64,000 bases of DNA from Massilia sp. Root418. Lineage in GTDB: Bacteria; Pseudomonadota; Gammaproteobacteria; Burkholderiales; Burkholderiaceae_D. The stretch is taken from assembly GCF_001425265.1 (NCBI RefSeq), contig NZ_LMEC01000011.1:249585-313584 (forward strand). Direction: 5' to 3'. Each line of letters begins with the position of its first letter. Within the stretch, counting starts at the first letter, position 1. Below, one piece after another: positions 16,171 to 25,337 of the stretch. The position numbers and the translations under genes were made by a program. The notes under the pieces are model-generated. The model was given only the letters and a program-made list of their open reading frames with translations, searched no databases and was not told the origin of the DNA.

Positions 16171-18675
16171 ATGGATAGACGGCAGTTTCTGAAATTCGGC
16201 GGTTTCATCACCGTGTCGGCCGCCAGCGGCGGCCTGGCGGGCTGCGGCAGCGGCGATTATGCCGAGCCCGGTTTGCCGCCCGCCACCGGCAGCAGCTGGA
16301 CCTTCCCGCAAAGCGTGGCTTCCGGCGATCCGCGCGCCGACAGCATCCTGCTGTGGACCCGCGTGGTACCTTCGGGGCTGGACCCGGTGGCCGCCGTCGC
16401 CGCCGGGGACGACGTGGTGGTGCGCCTGCTGGTGAGCAGCGAGGACAACAGCAAGGCCATCGGCACGCCGGCCGCGCTGGCCGGCAGCCTGCTGGTGAAC
16501 ATCAAGGTGGCCGCGCAGGCGCAGTACGACAACACCATCCGCCACAAGCTCACCGGCCTGCTGCCGAACACCACCTATTACTACCAGTTCGCCGCCGGCG
16601 AGGTGCGCTCCAACGTGGGCCGCTTCAAGACCGCCCCGGCGGCCGGCGCCAGCGTGGCGCAGCTGCAGTTCGCCTACCTGACCTGCCAGGACTGGAGCAT
16701 CAACCACTGGGGCGCGCTGGGCCATATCGCCGCCAATGAAAACCTGGACTTCATCATCCACCTGGGCGACTACATCTACGAGACCGTGGGCGAGAGCTTC
16801 CAGGTGGGCTCGGTGGAAACGCGGCACGACGCGCTCAAGCTGCCGGACGGCACCTTCAAGAGCGGCAGCAGCGGCGCCAAGTACGCCAGCTCGCTGGCCG
16901 ACTACCGCTACCTGTACAAGAAATACCGCACCGACACCCGTCTGCAGGCAGTGCACGAGCGCTTCGCCTTCATCGCCATCTGGGACGACCACGAATTCTC
17001 GGACGACGCCTGGCAGGACACGCAAACTTATGAAACCCAGGCCGGCGCGCTGGACGTGCACGCGCCGCAGCGGCGCCGCAACGCCAACCAGGCCTGGTTC
17101 GAGTACATGCCGGCCGACGTCACGCTCGACACCGCCGGCGCCGGCTTCCAGAACATCCAGATCTACCGCGACTTCCAGTTCGGCTCCCTGATGCAGCTGG
17201 TGATGACGGACCAGCGCCTGTACCGCGCCGACCACGCCATTCCCGAGTCCAGCCCCAACCCCGCCACCGGCGCGCCGCTGGGCAGCGTGGGCACGCGCTA
17301 CATGGTGGCGCAGGACATCTACAACGGCGCCGAGGCGGCCAAGGTCGCCGCCGCCGGCAAGGCCGGCAGCGACCCGCTGGCCCTGGTGAGCATGCTGGGC
17401 AGCACCCAGCGCGCCTGGTGGATGGACAAGATGAAGTCCGCCACTGCCACCTGGAAGCTGTGGGGCAATGAAGTGTCGCTGCTGCGCATGGGCCTGAGCG
17501 GCACGGACGCCATCGCCACCCTGCTGGCGCTCGCCTCGGTTACGCCGCTGGCCACGTCCATCGCCGGCACCGCGCCGCTGGCCGGCGGCAGCCTGCCGCT
17601 GGCTTCCGCCATCGTGGGCGCCGCCACCGCCGGAGCCGCGCCGGCGCAGGCGCAGGCCGGCGCCATGGCTATTGCAGCGGCCGCCGCCGCCGGCAAGGAC
17701 ACCAGCACCCAGATCACCGCCGCCGCCAGCGCCGGGCTGAACATTGGCGCAGCCAGCGTGGCCGTGGCCGCGTTCGGCGCCGCCGGCAACGCCGTGGCAG
17801 CGGGCAGCGCGCCCGCCGCCGTGGCCGCCGCCGCCGCGCAGTTCATCGCCTTCGGCTGGATCAAGCCGGACATCATCGTCAAGAAGGTGGAGTCGCCCTT
17901 CGTCACCGCGTCCGGCAAGCAGGCCGCGCTGGCGCCGTACTTCCGCCGCTTCCTGCTCAACTGCGACCAGTGGGACGGCTACAACGGCGAGCGCAAGGCG
18001 CTGATGGCGCACCTGAAGGCCAACAGCGTGGCCAACGTGGTGGCGCTCACCGGCGACATCCACTCCTTCTTCGCCGGCGCCGTGCATGACGACTACGACG
18101 CGCCCGGCGGCGGCACGCCGGTGATGGTGGACCTGGTGTCGGCCGGCGTCAGCTCGGACTCCTTCTTCACCTACCTGAAGGACGCGGCCGCCAGCCTGGG
18201 CGACCTGGCCACCTTGGTCTCCTACCCGCTGAGCCTGCCGGTGCCCGGCCTGGGCACGGTCGGCATCAGCGTCAACCTGCTGGACTACACCATGGGCAAG
18301 GCCGCGCCCACGCTGGACAGCCTGCTGGACCAGGTACGCGTGCAATTGCGCGGCGCCCTGGCGCGCAGCCTGCCCGAAGCCCAGCTGGACGGCACGGTGG
18401 CGGCGCTGCTGGTCGGCCTGAAAGCCGACAGCGGCTTCAGCGGGCAGCTGCTGCCGCTGGCGCAGCAGCTGGCGGGCCTGGGCAACAACCCCTGGCTCAA
18501 GCACCTGAACACCGACGCCCAAGGCTACACGGTGGTCACGCTCACGCCGGGCAAGCTGGTGGCCCAGTTCAAGCAGGTGAACAAGCTGGTGGGCGGCGCC
18601 GCCCCCGCCACCGTGATCGCGCGCACCACCACCGCCACCGTCACCGCCGGCACCCCCGCCGTCGCCATCAGCTAA
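16171..18675 (+). CDS. phoD: PhoD-family alkaline phosphatase/phosphodiesterase with Ala-rich insert
   Basis: A calcium/iron-dependent phosphoesterase of the PhoD type, exported by Tat: the start at 16171 gives DRRQFLKFGG, a twin-arginine motif, then a hydrophobic stretch and a lipobox-like GLAGCGSG. The N-terminal PhoD domain (WTFPQSVASGDPRADSILLWTRV) is followed by the metal-site segments LTCQDWS, HLGDYIYE, WDDHEFSDD and LTGDIHSFFAG. At 834 residues it is much longer than typical PhoD (about 550). An Ala/Gly-rich segment at about residues 450-560 splits the catalytic domain, and a second extension lies near the C-terminus. A function in phosphate scavenging is inferred. Confidence 0.85.
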   Translation: MDRRQFLKFGGFITVSAASGGLAGCGSGDYAEPGLPPATGSSWTFPQSVASGDPRADSILLWTRVVPSGLDPVAAVAAGDDVVVRLLVSSEDNSKAIGTPAALAGSLLVNIKVAAQAQYDNTIRHKLTGLLPNTTYYYQFAAGEVRSNVGRFKTAPAAGASVAQLQFAYLTCQDWSINHWGALGHIAANENLDFIIHLGDYIYETVGESFQVGSVETRHDALKLPDGTFKSGSSGAKYASSLADYRYLYKKYRTDTRLQAVHERFAFIAIWDDHEFSDDAWQDTQTYETQAGALDVHAPQRRRNANQAWFEYMPADVTLDTAGAGFQNIQIYRDFQFGSLMQLVMTDQRLYRADHAIPESSPNPATGAPLGSVGTRYMVAQDIYNGAEAAKVAAAGKAGSDPLALVSMLGSTQRAWWMDKMKSATATWKLWGNEVSLLRMGLSGTDAIATLLALASVTPLATSIAGTAPLAGGSLPLASAIVGAATAGAAPAQAQAGAMAIAAAAAAGKDTSTQITAAASAGLNIGAASVAVAAFGAAGNAVAAGSAPAAVAAAAAQFIAFGWIKPDIIVKKVESPFVTASGKQAALAPYFRRFLLNCDQWDGYNGERKALMAHLKANSVANVVALTGDIHSFFAGAVHDDYDAPGGGTPVMVDLVSAGVSSDSFFTYLKDAAASLGDLATLVSYPLSLPVPGLGTVGISVNLLDYTMGKAAPTLDSLLDQVRVQLRGALARSLPEAQLDGTVAALLVGLKADSGFSGQLLPLAQQLAGLGNNPWLKHLNTDAQGYTVVTLTPGKLVAQFKQVNKLVGGAAPATVIARTTTATVTAGTPAVAIS

Positions 18676-18688
18676 CTCCTACACAGCC

Positions 18689-18746
18689 TGAGCCGCATTT
18701 CCCCCCACTTCGGGGTCTGACCCCGAATTCGGGAAAATGCGGCTCA
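18689..18746. repeat. TGAGCCGCATTT / GGGGTCTGACCCC palindromic element, copy 1
   Basis: A composite palindrome: outer arms TGAGCCGCATTT and AAATGCGGCTCA enclose an inner palindrome CTTCGGGGTCTGACCCCGAA. It lies 14 bases after the phoD stop. An almost identical element follows at 18861. It may serve as a terminator, and looks like a small mobile or REP-type element. Confidence 0.8.
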
Positions 18747-18860
18747 ACTCGCTTTAAGGAAGAGCGTCATAGGGAAAAGATGGGGCAAGCGCGCAGCCGG
18801 ACGCGGTGCTGCTTGTCGGCGGGAACGTTTCGGCATGCCGTGTAGCCATTTCTGCACTGG

Positions 18861-18928
18861 CAGCCTGAGCCGCATTTTCCCCCACTTCGGGGTCTGACCC
18901 CGAATTGGGAGGAATGCGGCTCAGGCTG
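18861..18928. repeat. TGAGCCGCATTT / GGGGTCTGACCCC palindromic element, copy 2
   Basis: Second copy with longer outer arms (CAGCCTGAGCCGCATT and its exact complement) around the same inner GGGGTCTGACCCC core. It ends 39 bases before the DMT transporter start, so it lies in that gene's promoter or leader region. The 115 bases between the copies hold no visible gene. Confidence 0.8.
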
Positions 18929-18967
18929 CTGCCAGCGGGGTTCGGGCTTTCGCTTTACAATCGCAAG

Positions 18968-19885
18968 ATGGATAAAAGCGCAACTGCCCCGGGCCAGTCT
19001 TCTTTGCACCGTTCTGCCTATCTCGGCGGCCTCGCCATCGCCATCGGCGGTGCGGTGCTGTTTTCCACCAAGGCGGTGGTGGCCAAGCTGCTCTACCGTT
19101 ATCACATCGACGCGGTCACCCTGATCGCGTTCCGCATGATTTTCTCCCTGCCGGTGTTCGCCGCCGTGGCGCTGTGGAAAATGCGCACCGAGGCGCCGCT
19201 GAGCTGGGCCGACCGCTGGCGCCTGGTCGGCCTGGGGCTGATCGGCTATTACCTGTCCAGCTTCCTGGACTTCCTCGGCCTGCAGTACATCTCGGTGGGC
19301 CTGGAGCGGCTGATCCTGTTCCTCACGCCCACCTTCGTCCTCATCATTTCCACCTTGTTCCTGAAGCAGCACATCAGCCGCAAGCAGTGGCTGGCGCTGG
19401 CCTTGTCGTATGCGGGGATCGTGATGGTGTTCCTGCATGACCTGAAAGGCGGCGGACCCGACATCGGCCTTGGTTCGCTGCTGGTGCTGGGCTCGGCCAG
19501 CTCCTACGCGCTTTACCTGCTGTTCTCGGGCGAGATGGTCAAGCGCCTTGGCTCGCTGCGCCTGGTGGCCTACGCCATGTGCGTGTCCAGCGTGGCCTGC
19601 ATTGCCCAGTTCTTCATCCTGCGCCCGGCCGCGCTGCTGATCCAGCCCATGCCGGTGTACTGGCTGTCGCTGGTGAACGGCATCTTCTGCACCGTGCTGC
19701 CGGTGTTCATGACCATGACCGCGGTGCAGCGCATCGGCGCCGGCACCGCGTCGCAGGCCGGGATGATAGGCCCGGTGTCCACTTTGTTCCTCGGCGCGCT
19801 GATCCTTGGCGAGCCGGTCACCGACTGGCAACTGGGCGGCACCGCCCTGGTGCTGTCGGGGATATATCTGCTGTCGAAAAAGTAG
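18968..19885 (+). CDS. DMT-superfamily (EamA) transporter
   Basis: A 305-residue inner-membrane protein with ten predicted helices and two EamA repeats (about residues 20-150 and 165-300), the standard drug/metabolite transporter layout. Motifs include [11 protein letters not shown] in the first repeat and [30 protein letters not shown] in the second. The substrate cannot be deduced. The start at 18968 places the ATG after the palindromic element; a frame open from 18905 would run through that element and is unlikely. It precedes mgsA closely. Confidence 0.85.
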   Translation: MDKSATAPGQSSLHRSAYLGGLAIAIGGAVLFSTKAVVAKLLYRYHIDAVTLIAFRMIFSLPVFAAVALWKMRTEAPLSWADRWRLVGLGLIGYYLSSFLDFLGLQYISVGLERLILFLTPTFVLIISTLFLKQHISRKQWLALALSYAGIVMVFLHDLKGGGPDIGLGSLLVLGSASSYALYLLFSGEMVKRLGSLRLVAYAMCVSSVACIAQFFILRPAALLIQPMPVYWLSLVNGIFCTVLPVFMTMTAVQRIGAGTASQAGMIGPVSTLFLGALILGEPVTDWQLGGTALVLSGIYLLSKK

Positions 19886-19913
19886 CCTTCTCAACTCTCT
19901 GATGGATGCCCTT

Positions 19914-20303
19914 ATGAAACCCCGCATTGCCCTGATCGCCCACGACAAGAAAAAAGACGACATGATTAAGCTGGCCGGCGAGTATGTCGATTTCCTCAGG
20001 AGTTGCACCCTGACCGCCACCGGCACCACCGGCGGCCGCCTGGTCAGCGAGCTGGGCCTGGCGGTGGACCGCAAGCATTCCGGCCCCTTCGGCGGCGACC
20101 TGCAGATCGGCTCCATGCTGGTGGAGGGCGGCATCGACGCGGTGATCTTCCTGCGCGACCCGATGACCCCGCAGCCGCACGAACCGGACATCAATGCGCT
20201 GGTGCGCGCCTGCGACGTGCACAATGTGGCTTGCGCCACCAATGTGTCGACGGCGCACCTGGTTCTGTCCCAATTGCAACGTCAAGCGAAGGAGGCTCCA
20301 TGA
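19914..20303 (+). CDS. mgsA: Methylglyoxal synthase
   Basis: Converts dihydroxyacetone phosphate to methylglyoxal and phosphate, a bypass of lower glycolysis. The family core is clear: [14 protein letters not shown], the phosphate-binding [18 protein letters not shown], and [15 protein letters not shown] with the catalytic Asp, then ATNVSTAHL. The start at 19914 gives a 129-residue protein; an in-frame ATG at 19902 is possible. Its stop overlaps the next gene's ATG (ATGA), so it is coupled to the quinone oxidoreductase, which may detoxify reactive carbonyls or quinones. Confidence 0.93.
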   Translation: MKPRIALIAHDKKKDDMIKLAGEYVDFLRSCTLTATGTTGGRLVSELGLAVDRKHSGPFGGDLQIGSMLVEGGIDAVIFLRDPMTPQPHEPDINALVRACDVHNVACATNVSTAHLVLSQLQRQAKEAP

Positions 20304-21274
20304 GCAAGGCAATACGCATGACCCGCACCGGCGGGCCGGAAGTGATGGAGTATGTGGACGTGGACGTGGGCGCGCCGGGACCCGGCGAGGCGACCGTGCG
20401 CCACGAAGCCATCGGCGTGAATTTCATCGACGTGTATTTCCGCACCGGCCTGTATCCGCAGCCGCTGCCGGCCGGCTTGGGCATGGAAGGCGCGGGCGTG
20501 GTGGAGGCGGTGGGCGAGGGCGTGACGGAAGTGAAGCCGGGCGACCGCGTGGTGTACGCTGGCCGCCCGAACGGCGCCTACGCGCAGGTGCGCAATATGC
20601 CGTCCGCGCAGCTAGTGGTGCTGCCCGATAAGATCGACTTCGAAACCGGCGCGGCCATGATGCTGCAGGGCCTGACGGTGCAGTATCTGTTCCACCGCAC
20701 GGTGGCGCTGAAGGCCGGCGACACGGTGCTGTTCCACGCGGCGGCCGGCGGCGTGGGCCTGATCGCGTGCCAGTGGGCCAAGGTGCTGGGCGTGAACCTT
20801 ATCGGCACGGTCGGTTCGGAAGAGAAGGCGGCGCTGGCCATCGAGCACGGCGCGGCGCACGTCATCAACTACAACAAGGAGAACTTCGCCGAGCGCGTGC
20901 GCGAGATCACGGGCGGCAAGGGCGTGTCGGTGGTGTACGACTCGATCGGCAAGGACACGTTCTTCGGCTCGCTCGACAGCCTGGCGCCGCTGGGCATGAT
21001 GGTCAGCTTCGGCAACGCGTCCGGCCCGGTGCCGCCGTTCAGCCTGGGCGAGCTGCAGTCGCGCGGTTCGCTGTTCATCACGCGGCCCACGCTGATGTCG
21101 TACGCGGCGCAGCGCCAGGACCTGGAGGACATGGCGAAATCGCTGTTCGGCGTGGTGAGTAGCGGCGAGGTGAAGATCAACGTGAAGCAGCGCTATAATC
21201 TGGCCGATGTGGCGCAGGCCCACATCGACCTGGAGTCGCGCAAGACGACCGGGTCGTCCATTTTGATACCTTGA
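20300..21274 (+). CDS. qorA: Zinc-independent NADPH:quinone oxidoreductase (QorA-like)
   Basis: A 324-residue medium-chain dehydrogenase/reductase of the quinone oxidoreductase group. The N-terminus has [15 protein letters not shown] and [16 protein letters not shown], and the Rossmann motif is seen in [19 protein letters not shown]. The zinc-ligand cysteines of alcohol dehydrogenases are absent, as expected for QOR. It reduces quinones with NADPH in the cytoplasm. A strong GGAGG lies seven bases upstream. Operon with mgsA. Confidence 0.92.
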   Translation: MSKAIRMTRTGGPEVMEYVDVDVGAPGPGEATVRHEAIGVNFIDVYFRTGLYPQPLPAGLGMEGAGVVEAVGEGVTEVKPGDRVVYAGRPNGAYAQVRNMPSAQLVVLPDKIDFETGAAMMLQGLTVQYLFHRTVALKAGDTVLFHAAAGGVGLIACQWAKVLGVNLIGTVGSEEKAALAIEHGAAHVINYNKENFAERVREITGGKGVSVVYDSIGKDTFFGSLDSLAPLGMMVSFGNASGPVPPFSLGELQSRGSLFITRPTLMSYAAQRQDLEDMAKSLFGVVSSGEVKINVKQRYNLADVAQAHIDLESRKTTGSSILIP

Positions 21275-21279
21275 ATCCC

Positions 21280-21408
21280 ATGAGCACAGAAGACCAATCC
21301 AGCGACGACGACGGCAACCCAAAATTCGGGCGCCTGCTCGCCGTGCTGGTGACGGCGGTGCTGGTTGTGGTGGCGATTACGTTCGCTTCGGAGGCGTACT
21401 TTAGCTGA
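21280..21408 (+). CDS. 42-residue single-span membrane protein
   Basis: A short frame starts five bases after the oxidoreductase stop. It encodes an acidic N-terminus (MSTEDQSSDDDGNPKFGR) followed by one strongly hydrophobic helix (LLAVLVTAVLVVVAITFA). The layout of charged head and single membrane span looks like a genuine small membrane protein rather than chance. No family is recognised. It would be co-transcribed with mgsA and qorA. Confidence 0.55.
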   Translation: MSTEDQSSDDDGNPKFGRLLAVLVTAVLVVVAITFASEAYFS

Positions 21409-21456
21409 GGCGGCGGATTTATTATCGCTGCCGCCGGATGCGGTGCGGGCTGGCTC

Positions 21457-21486
21457 GGCGGGTTACGCGCTCTGCGCTAACCCGCC
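21457..21486. repeat. GGCGGGTTA...TAACCCGCC palindrome, copy 4
   Basis: Fourth copy of the REP-like palindrome (loop GCGCTCTGCGC region), in the convergent gap between the small membrane protein and the M16 peptidase. Confidence 0.75.
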
Positions 21487-21531
21487 CTACGGGCGCCGGG
21501 TTGTCCGGCCGCCTGGCGCGGGAGGACGTGG

Positions 21532-21566
21532 GGCGGGTTAGGCGGCGCATGCCGCCGTAACCCGCC
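21532..21566. repeat. GGCGGGTTA...TAACCCGCC palindrome, copy 5
   Basis: Fifth copy, with an extended central palindrome GGCGGCGCATGCCGCC. It pairs with copy 4 at a spacing of about 75 bases, similar to the pair at 13787/13875, and ends 12 bases from the M16 peptidase stop. Confidence 0.75.
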
Positions 21567-21577
21567 GATCCGCGGCC

Positions 21578-24346
21578 TCAGCGCCCCACCGGCACGCCGT
21601 CCGCGTTCAACACGCTGACCTCGCCCCAGTTCAGCGAACGCACGCCTGCCTCGATCTTGCGCAGGTCGCCGATCACGATCCACACCACCTCATCCGGCTT
21701 GATGAACCTGGCCGCCGCCCTGGCCAGCTGCTGTTCATCCAGCGCGCGCGTGCGGGCGGCGTAGGTGCTCCAATGGTCGTCCGGCAGACCCAGGTTCAAG
21801 GTGGACAGCGCGGCGCTCTCCAGCGACTGTATCGTCTCGAACCGCCCCGCCAGCCGCGACGTCACCGTGCGCATGATGCTGGTGTATTCCTCGCCCGTGA
21901 TGGGTCGCGCGCCTGCGATGTCCCTGATCTCCTTGGCCACTTCCACCATGGCCTCCTTGGTCTTGTCGGTCTGCACCGGCGCCACCACGAAGAAAGGCCG
22001 CTGGCCGCGCGTGGCCGCGATCTGGCTGCTGGTGCCGTAGCTCCAGTGCTTGTCCAGGCGCAGGTTGCGGTTCAGGCGCGCGGTGGCCATGCCGCCGAAG
22101 TTGGTCATCACCGGTTCCAGCGCCAGGTCTTCCGGCTGCCCCTGCGGCAGCGACATGTGCGCCGCCATGATGGTCGACTGCGGCGCGTCCGGTTTGTCCA
22201 CCAGGAAGATACGCTTGCCTTGCGTGGCCGGCGCCGTCACCAGCGGCTTGGCCGGTGCCTTGCCCGCCTGCCATTTGCCGAAGGACGCCTCCAGCAGCGG
22301 CTTCACTTGCGCCAGCGTGGTGTCGCCGGTGACGACGATGGTGGCGCTGCCCGGCTTGAACCAGTCGGCATGCCATTGCACCAGGTCCTCGCGGCGCATG
22401 CCGTTCACGCTCTGCTCGGAGCCGGACTGCGTGCGGCCGTAGGCGCTGTCGGCGCCGTACAGCACGGCCGGCATCAGGCGCTGCGCCAGGACGGTGGGCT
22501 GGGCCTTTTCCTGCGCGATCTGCGCCAGGCGGCGCTGCTTGGCCACGCTGAACTGGTCGGCCGGGAAGGACGGGCTGAGCGCCGCCTCGGCCAGCAGTTG
22601 CAGCGAGGGCGCCAGGTTGGCCGTGGTGGCCTGCAGGCGCGTGATGGATTGGTCCAGCGTGGTGGCGGTGCTGAGGCGACTGCCCAGCGACTCCAGCGCG
22701 TCCGACAGCTGGAAGGCGTTGTGCCTGGCGCTGCCCTTGTCCAGCAGGTCCAGCGTGAGCGAGGCCAGGCCGGCCTTGTCCTTGCTGTCGGACGCGGCGC
22801 CCGCGTCGATGGCCAGCGCCACGTTCACGATGGGCGCGGAGTGGCGCTCCAGCAGCATCACGTTCACGCCGTTCGACAGCGTGGCGCGCTGGATGGCCGG
22901 GAACTTCACGTCCGGCGCCGCGCCCAGCGCGGGCAGCAGCTTGCGGTTCAGTTCCGACTTGGCGGCGGACAGCTTGGCGAACGGCTTGACCGTCATGGTG
23001 TAGTGGTGCGCGCGCAGCCACTGGCTGGCGCTGGCCTTGACCTCGGCCGGGGTGGCCCTGGCCATCACGTCCAGCTGGGCCAGGTGCGCATCCGGCGTGC
23101 CGCCGAAGGTCTGGTTCTCGGCCAGCAGGTTGGCGCGGCTGCCGATGCGTTCCATCTCGCGCGAGAAGTCGGCCAGGGTGCTGGTGCGCACGCGCGCCAG
23201 CTCCGCAGCGGTGGGGCCCTTGTCGAGCAGTTCCTGCAGCACCGCGTCGATTTCGCGCTCCACCTCGGCCTGGTCCGCGCCAGGCTTGAGCGTGGCGACG
23301 ATCTGGAAGGTGCCGGCGATTTCCCCGCCGCGCGCGAAGGCGCTCACGCTGGTGGCCAGGCCCTTGTCGTACACCAGGCGCTTGACCAGGCGCGAGCTCT
23401 TGGTGCTGGCCAGCACTTCCGCCAGCAGGGCGAGGTGCTGCTGCTGCGGGTCTTTCCAGGCCGGCGCGTGCCAGGCGCGGTAGACGCGCACTTGCGGCAC
23501 CTGGTCTTCCATCTCGTCGCGGATGTTGCGGTCCAGCGTGGGGATCCAGGTCTCGGTGCGCGGCAGGGCCGGGCCGGGGGCGATGCCGTCGAAGTACTTC
23601 TTCACCAGCTCCAGCGCGCGCTCGGGCGTGATGTCGCCGGCCAGCGTGATGACGGCGTTGTTCGGGCCGTAGTAGGTCTTGTACCATTCCTTGATGTCGT
23701 CCAGCGAGGCGGCGTTCAGGTCGTCCATGCTGCCGATGGTGGTCCAGGAATACGGATGGGAATACGGGTACATCTTGGCCGGCTGCTCCACGCGCACGCG
23801 GCCGTAAGGCTGGTTCTCGCCCTGGCGCTTTTCGTTCTGCACCACGCCCCGCTCGCGCTCCAGCATCTCTTTCGAAATGTAGTTGGCCAGGAAGCCCATG
23901 CGGTCCGCCTCCAGGTACAGCGTGCGCTCCAGCGCGGACACCGGCACGTCCTCGAAGAAGTTGGTGCGGTCGGTATTGGTGGTGCCGTTGCGGTTGCTGG
24001 CGCCCAGGTCGTCCATGGCTTCGCGGAAGCCGTGCGGATAGTTTTCGGAACCGTTGAAGAAGAAGTGCTCGAACAGGTGGGCGAAGCCGGTCTTGCCGCG
24101 CTTCTCGTTGCGCGAACCCACGTGGTACCACATGTTCACGGCCACCACGGGCACGTTGTGGTCCTCGTGCACGATGAGCGTGAGGCCGTTCTGCAGCACG
24201 AACTTCTTGTAGTTGAGCGCGTAGGGCTTGAGGTCGAGGGCTGGCGCGGCCTTGGCTGCACCCGCAGGCTTGGCCGCTTCGGCAGCGGTGGAGGGGATGG
24301 TCTGCGCAAAGCAGAGCGCAAGCGCGAGCGCCAGTGTGGTCTTCAT
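21578..24346 (-). CDS. Exported M16 (pitrilysin family) zinc peptidase
   Basis: A 922-residue, two-repeat M16 metallopeptidase with an N-terminal signal peptide (MKTTLALALALCFAQTIPSTAAEA). The inverted zinc motif HLFEH gives His90, Glu93 and His94, and Glu172 in NEKRQGENQPYG is the expected third ligand. The C-terminal half (from about residue 470) is the second, non-catalytic M16 repeat. Length and layout match periplasmic insulinase-like peptidases of proteobacteria. A periplasmic role in peptide degradation is inferred. Confidence 0.92.
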   Translation of the reverse strand: MKTTLALALALCFAQTIPSTAAEAAKPAGAAKAAPALDLKPYALNYKKFVLQNGLTLIVHEDHNVPVVAVNMWYHVGSRNEKRGKTGFAHLFEHFFFNGSENYPHGFREAMDDLGASNRNGTTNTDRTNFFEDVPVSALERTLYLEADRMGFLANYISKEMLERERGVVQNEKRQGENQPYGRVRVEQPAKMYPYSHPYSWTTIGSMDDLNAASLDDIKEWYKTYYGPNNAVITLAGDITPERALELVKKYFDGIAPGPALPRTETWIPTLDRNIRDEMEDQVPQVRVYRAWHAPAWKDPQQQHLALLAEVLASTKSSRLVKRLVYDKGLATSVSAFARGGEIAGTFQIVATLKPGADQAEVEREIDAVLQELLDKGPTAAELARVRTSTLADFSREMERIGSRANLLAENQTFGGTPDAHLAQLDVMARATPAEVKASASQWLRAHHYTMTVKPFAKLSAAKSELNRKLLPALGAAPDVKFPAIQRATLSNGVNVMLLERHSAPIVNVALAIDAGAASDSKDKAGLASLTLDLLDKGSARHNAFQLSDALESLGSRLSTATTLDQSITRLQATTANLAPSLQLLAEAALSPSFPADQFSVAKQRRLAQIAQEKAQPTVLAQRLMPAVLYGADSAYGRTQSGSEQSVNGMRREDLVQWHADWFKPGSATIVVTGDTTLAQVKPLLEASFGKWQAGKAPAKPLVTAPATQGKRIFLVDKPDAPQSTIMAAHMSLPQGQPEDLALEPVMTNFGGMATARLNRNLRLDKHWSYGTSSQIAATRGQRPFFVVAPVQTDKTKEAMVEVAKEIRDIAGARPITGEEYTSIMRTVTSRLAGRFETIQSLESAALSTLNLGLPDDHWSTYAARTRALDEQQLARAAARFIKPDEVVWIVIGDLRKIEAGVRSLNWGEVSVLNADGVPVGR

Positions 24347-24482
24347 TTCTCACCTGTTGTAGTTTTAAATAAAAACATGCGCGATCGGGATTGCCGTCGC
24401 GCATGCTGTATTTATTCTAACAAGGTGGGTTCAGGCGGCAAGCGGAGAATTGTAGCGGCCTGATACAAATGCCCGGAAGGGC

Positions 24483-25127
24483 TTACTTCAGCTCCAGTTC
24501 CACTTGCCGCACCTGGCCGTTCTGGGCCGGGAAACCGGTGAACGCGCTCTGCACCAGCGCCGGCATGATCTGCGGCGTGGACTGCTTGCGGCTGGTGTTC
24601 TGCACCGTTACGTCATACAGCTTCTGCCCGGTGACCGTGTTGATGGCCACGCGCAGCTGGCGCTCGTAGTTGTGGCGGATGGTTTCGCGCAGTTCCATGG
24701 GGCCGTAGAAGAACGGGTCGTAGAACGGGCTGTAGCCGGCCCAGCGCGAGTAGCCCCAGTATGGACGGTAGAAACCCCGGCCGTAATAACCGCGGCCGAA
24801 GTAGGGGCCGGTCCAGAACGGATCGTAGGCTTCCAGCACGCGGGTGGGGCGGTCGATGGTGCTGACGAACACCCCAACTTTCAGCTTGGCGCTGTTGCCG
24901 TCGGCAGCCTGGGTGAAGCCCAGCTTGCTCAGCTCCTGGCCCACCATGGCCTGGTAGGTGCGCAGCTCCAGTGTATCGTCCGGGCTGCGCGGCTGGTCGA
25001 ACACATAGGACTTGTCGGTCAGGTCGCCCGGCCATGCCTGGAAGGTCGTGACATCGCTGCGGATCGTAGTGGCGCAACCGCTCAGCAGCAAACTGGCCGC
25101 CGCCACCAGAATGGCTAAAGATTTCAT
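24483..25127 (-). CDS. DUF4136 domain lipoprotein
   Basis: A 214-residue lipoprotein: the start at 25127 gives MKSLAILVAAASLLLSGCATT with a clear lipobox (LSGC). The body has the DUF4136 pattern, with DVTTFQAWPGDLTDKSYVFDQPRS early on and GYYGRGFYRPYWGYSRW aromatic/Gly-rich repeats in the middle. Members sit in the periplasm, attached to a membrane; the function is unknown. A longer frame from 25163 would place the lipobox too far inside. Confidence 0.85.
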   Translation of the reverse strand: MKSLAILVAAASLLLSGCATTIRSDVTTFQAWPGDLTDKSYVFDQPRSPDDTLELRTYQAMVGQELSKLGFTQAADGNSAKLKVGVFVSTIDRPTRVLEAYDPFWTGPYFGRGYYGRGFYRPYWGYSRWAGYSPFYDPFFYGPMELRETIRHNYERQLRVAINTVTGQKLYDVTVQNTSRKQSTPQIMPALVQSAFTGFPAQNGQVRQVELELK

Positions 25128-25337
25128 GGCATTACTCTCCTGCAATAATAAAAACACTGTCACTTATATAGTGTACGGCGGCAGCGAAAGTTGCGCTTAA
25201 CTATTACAGAATGTTACGGCGCCCGGAACAGGGGAAACAAGTCCCGGAAAAGAATCGGCCGAATCGGCCCGAAAGCGCGCGTCCTCCAGCCCGGTGTTGG
25301 TAAAATAGCTTTTTCCCCTAGTCCGATCGAATTCCCC

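Noticed and set aside
16129..18522. A 797-codon minus-strand frame opposite phoD
   Set aside because: Shadow frame; the Tat signal and metal-binding motifs belong to the plus-strand phosphatase.
21773..24463. An 896-codon plus-strand frame opposite the M16 peptidase
   Set aside because: Arg/Gln/Val-rich shadow of the peptidase gene, whose zinc motif and signal peptide are on the minus strand.
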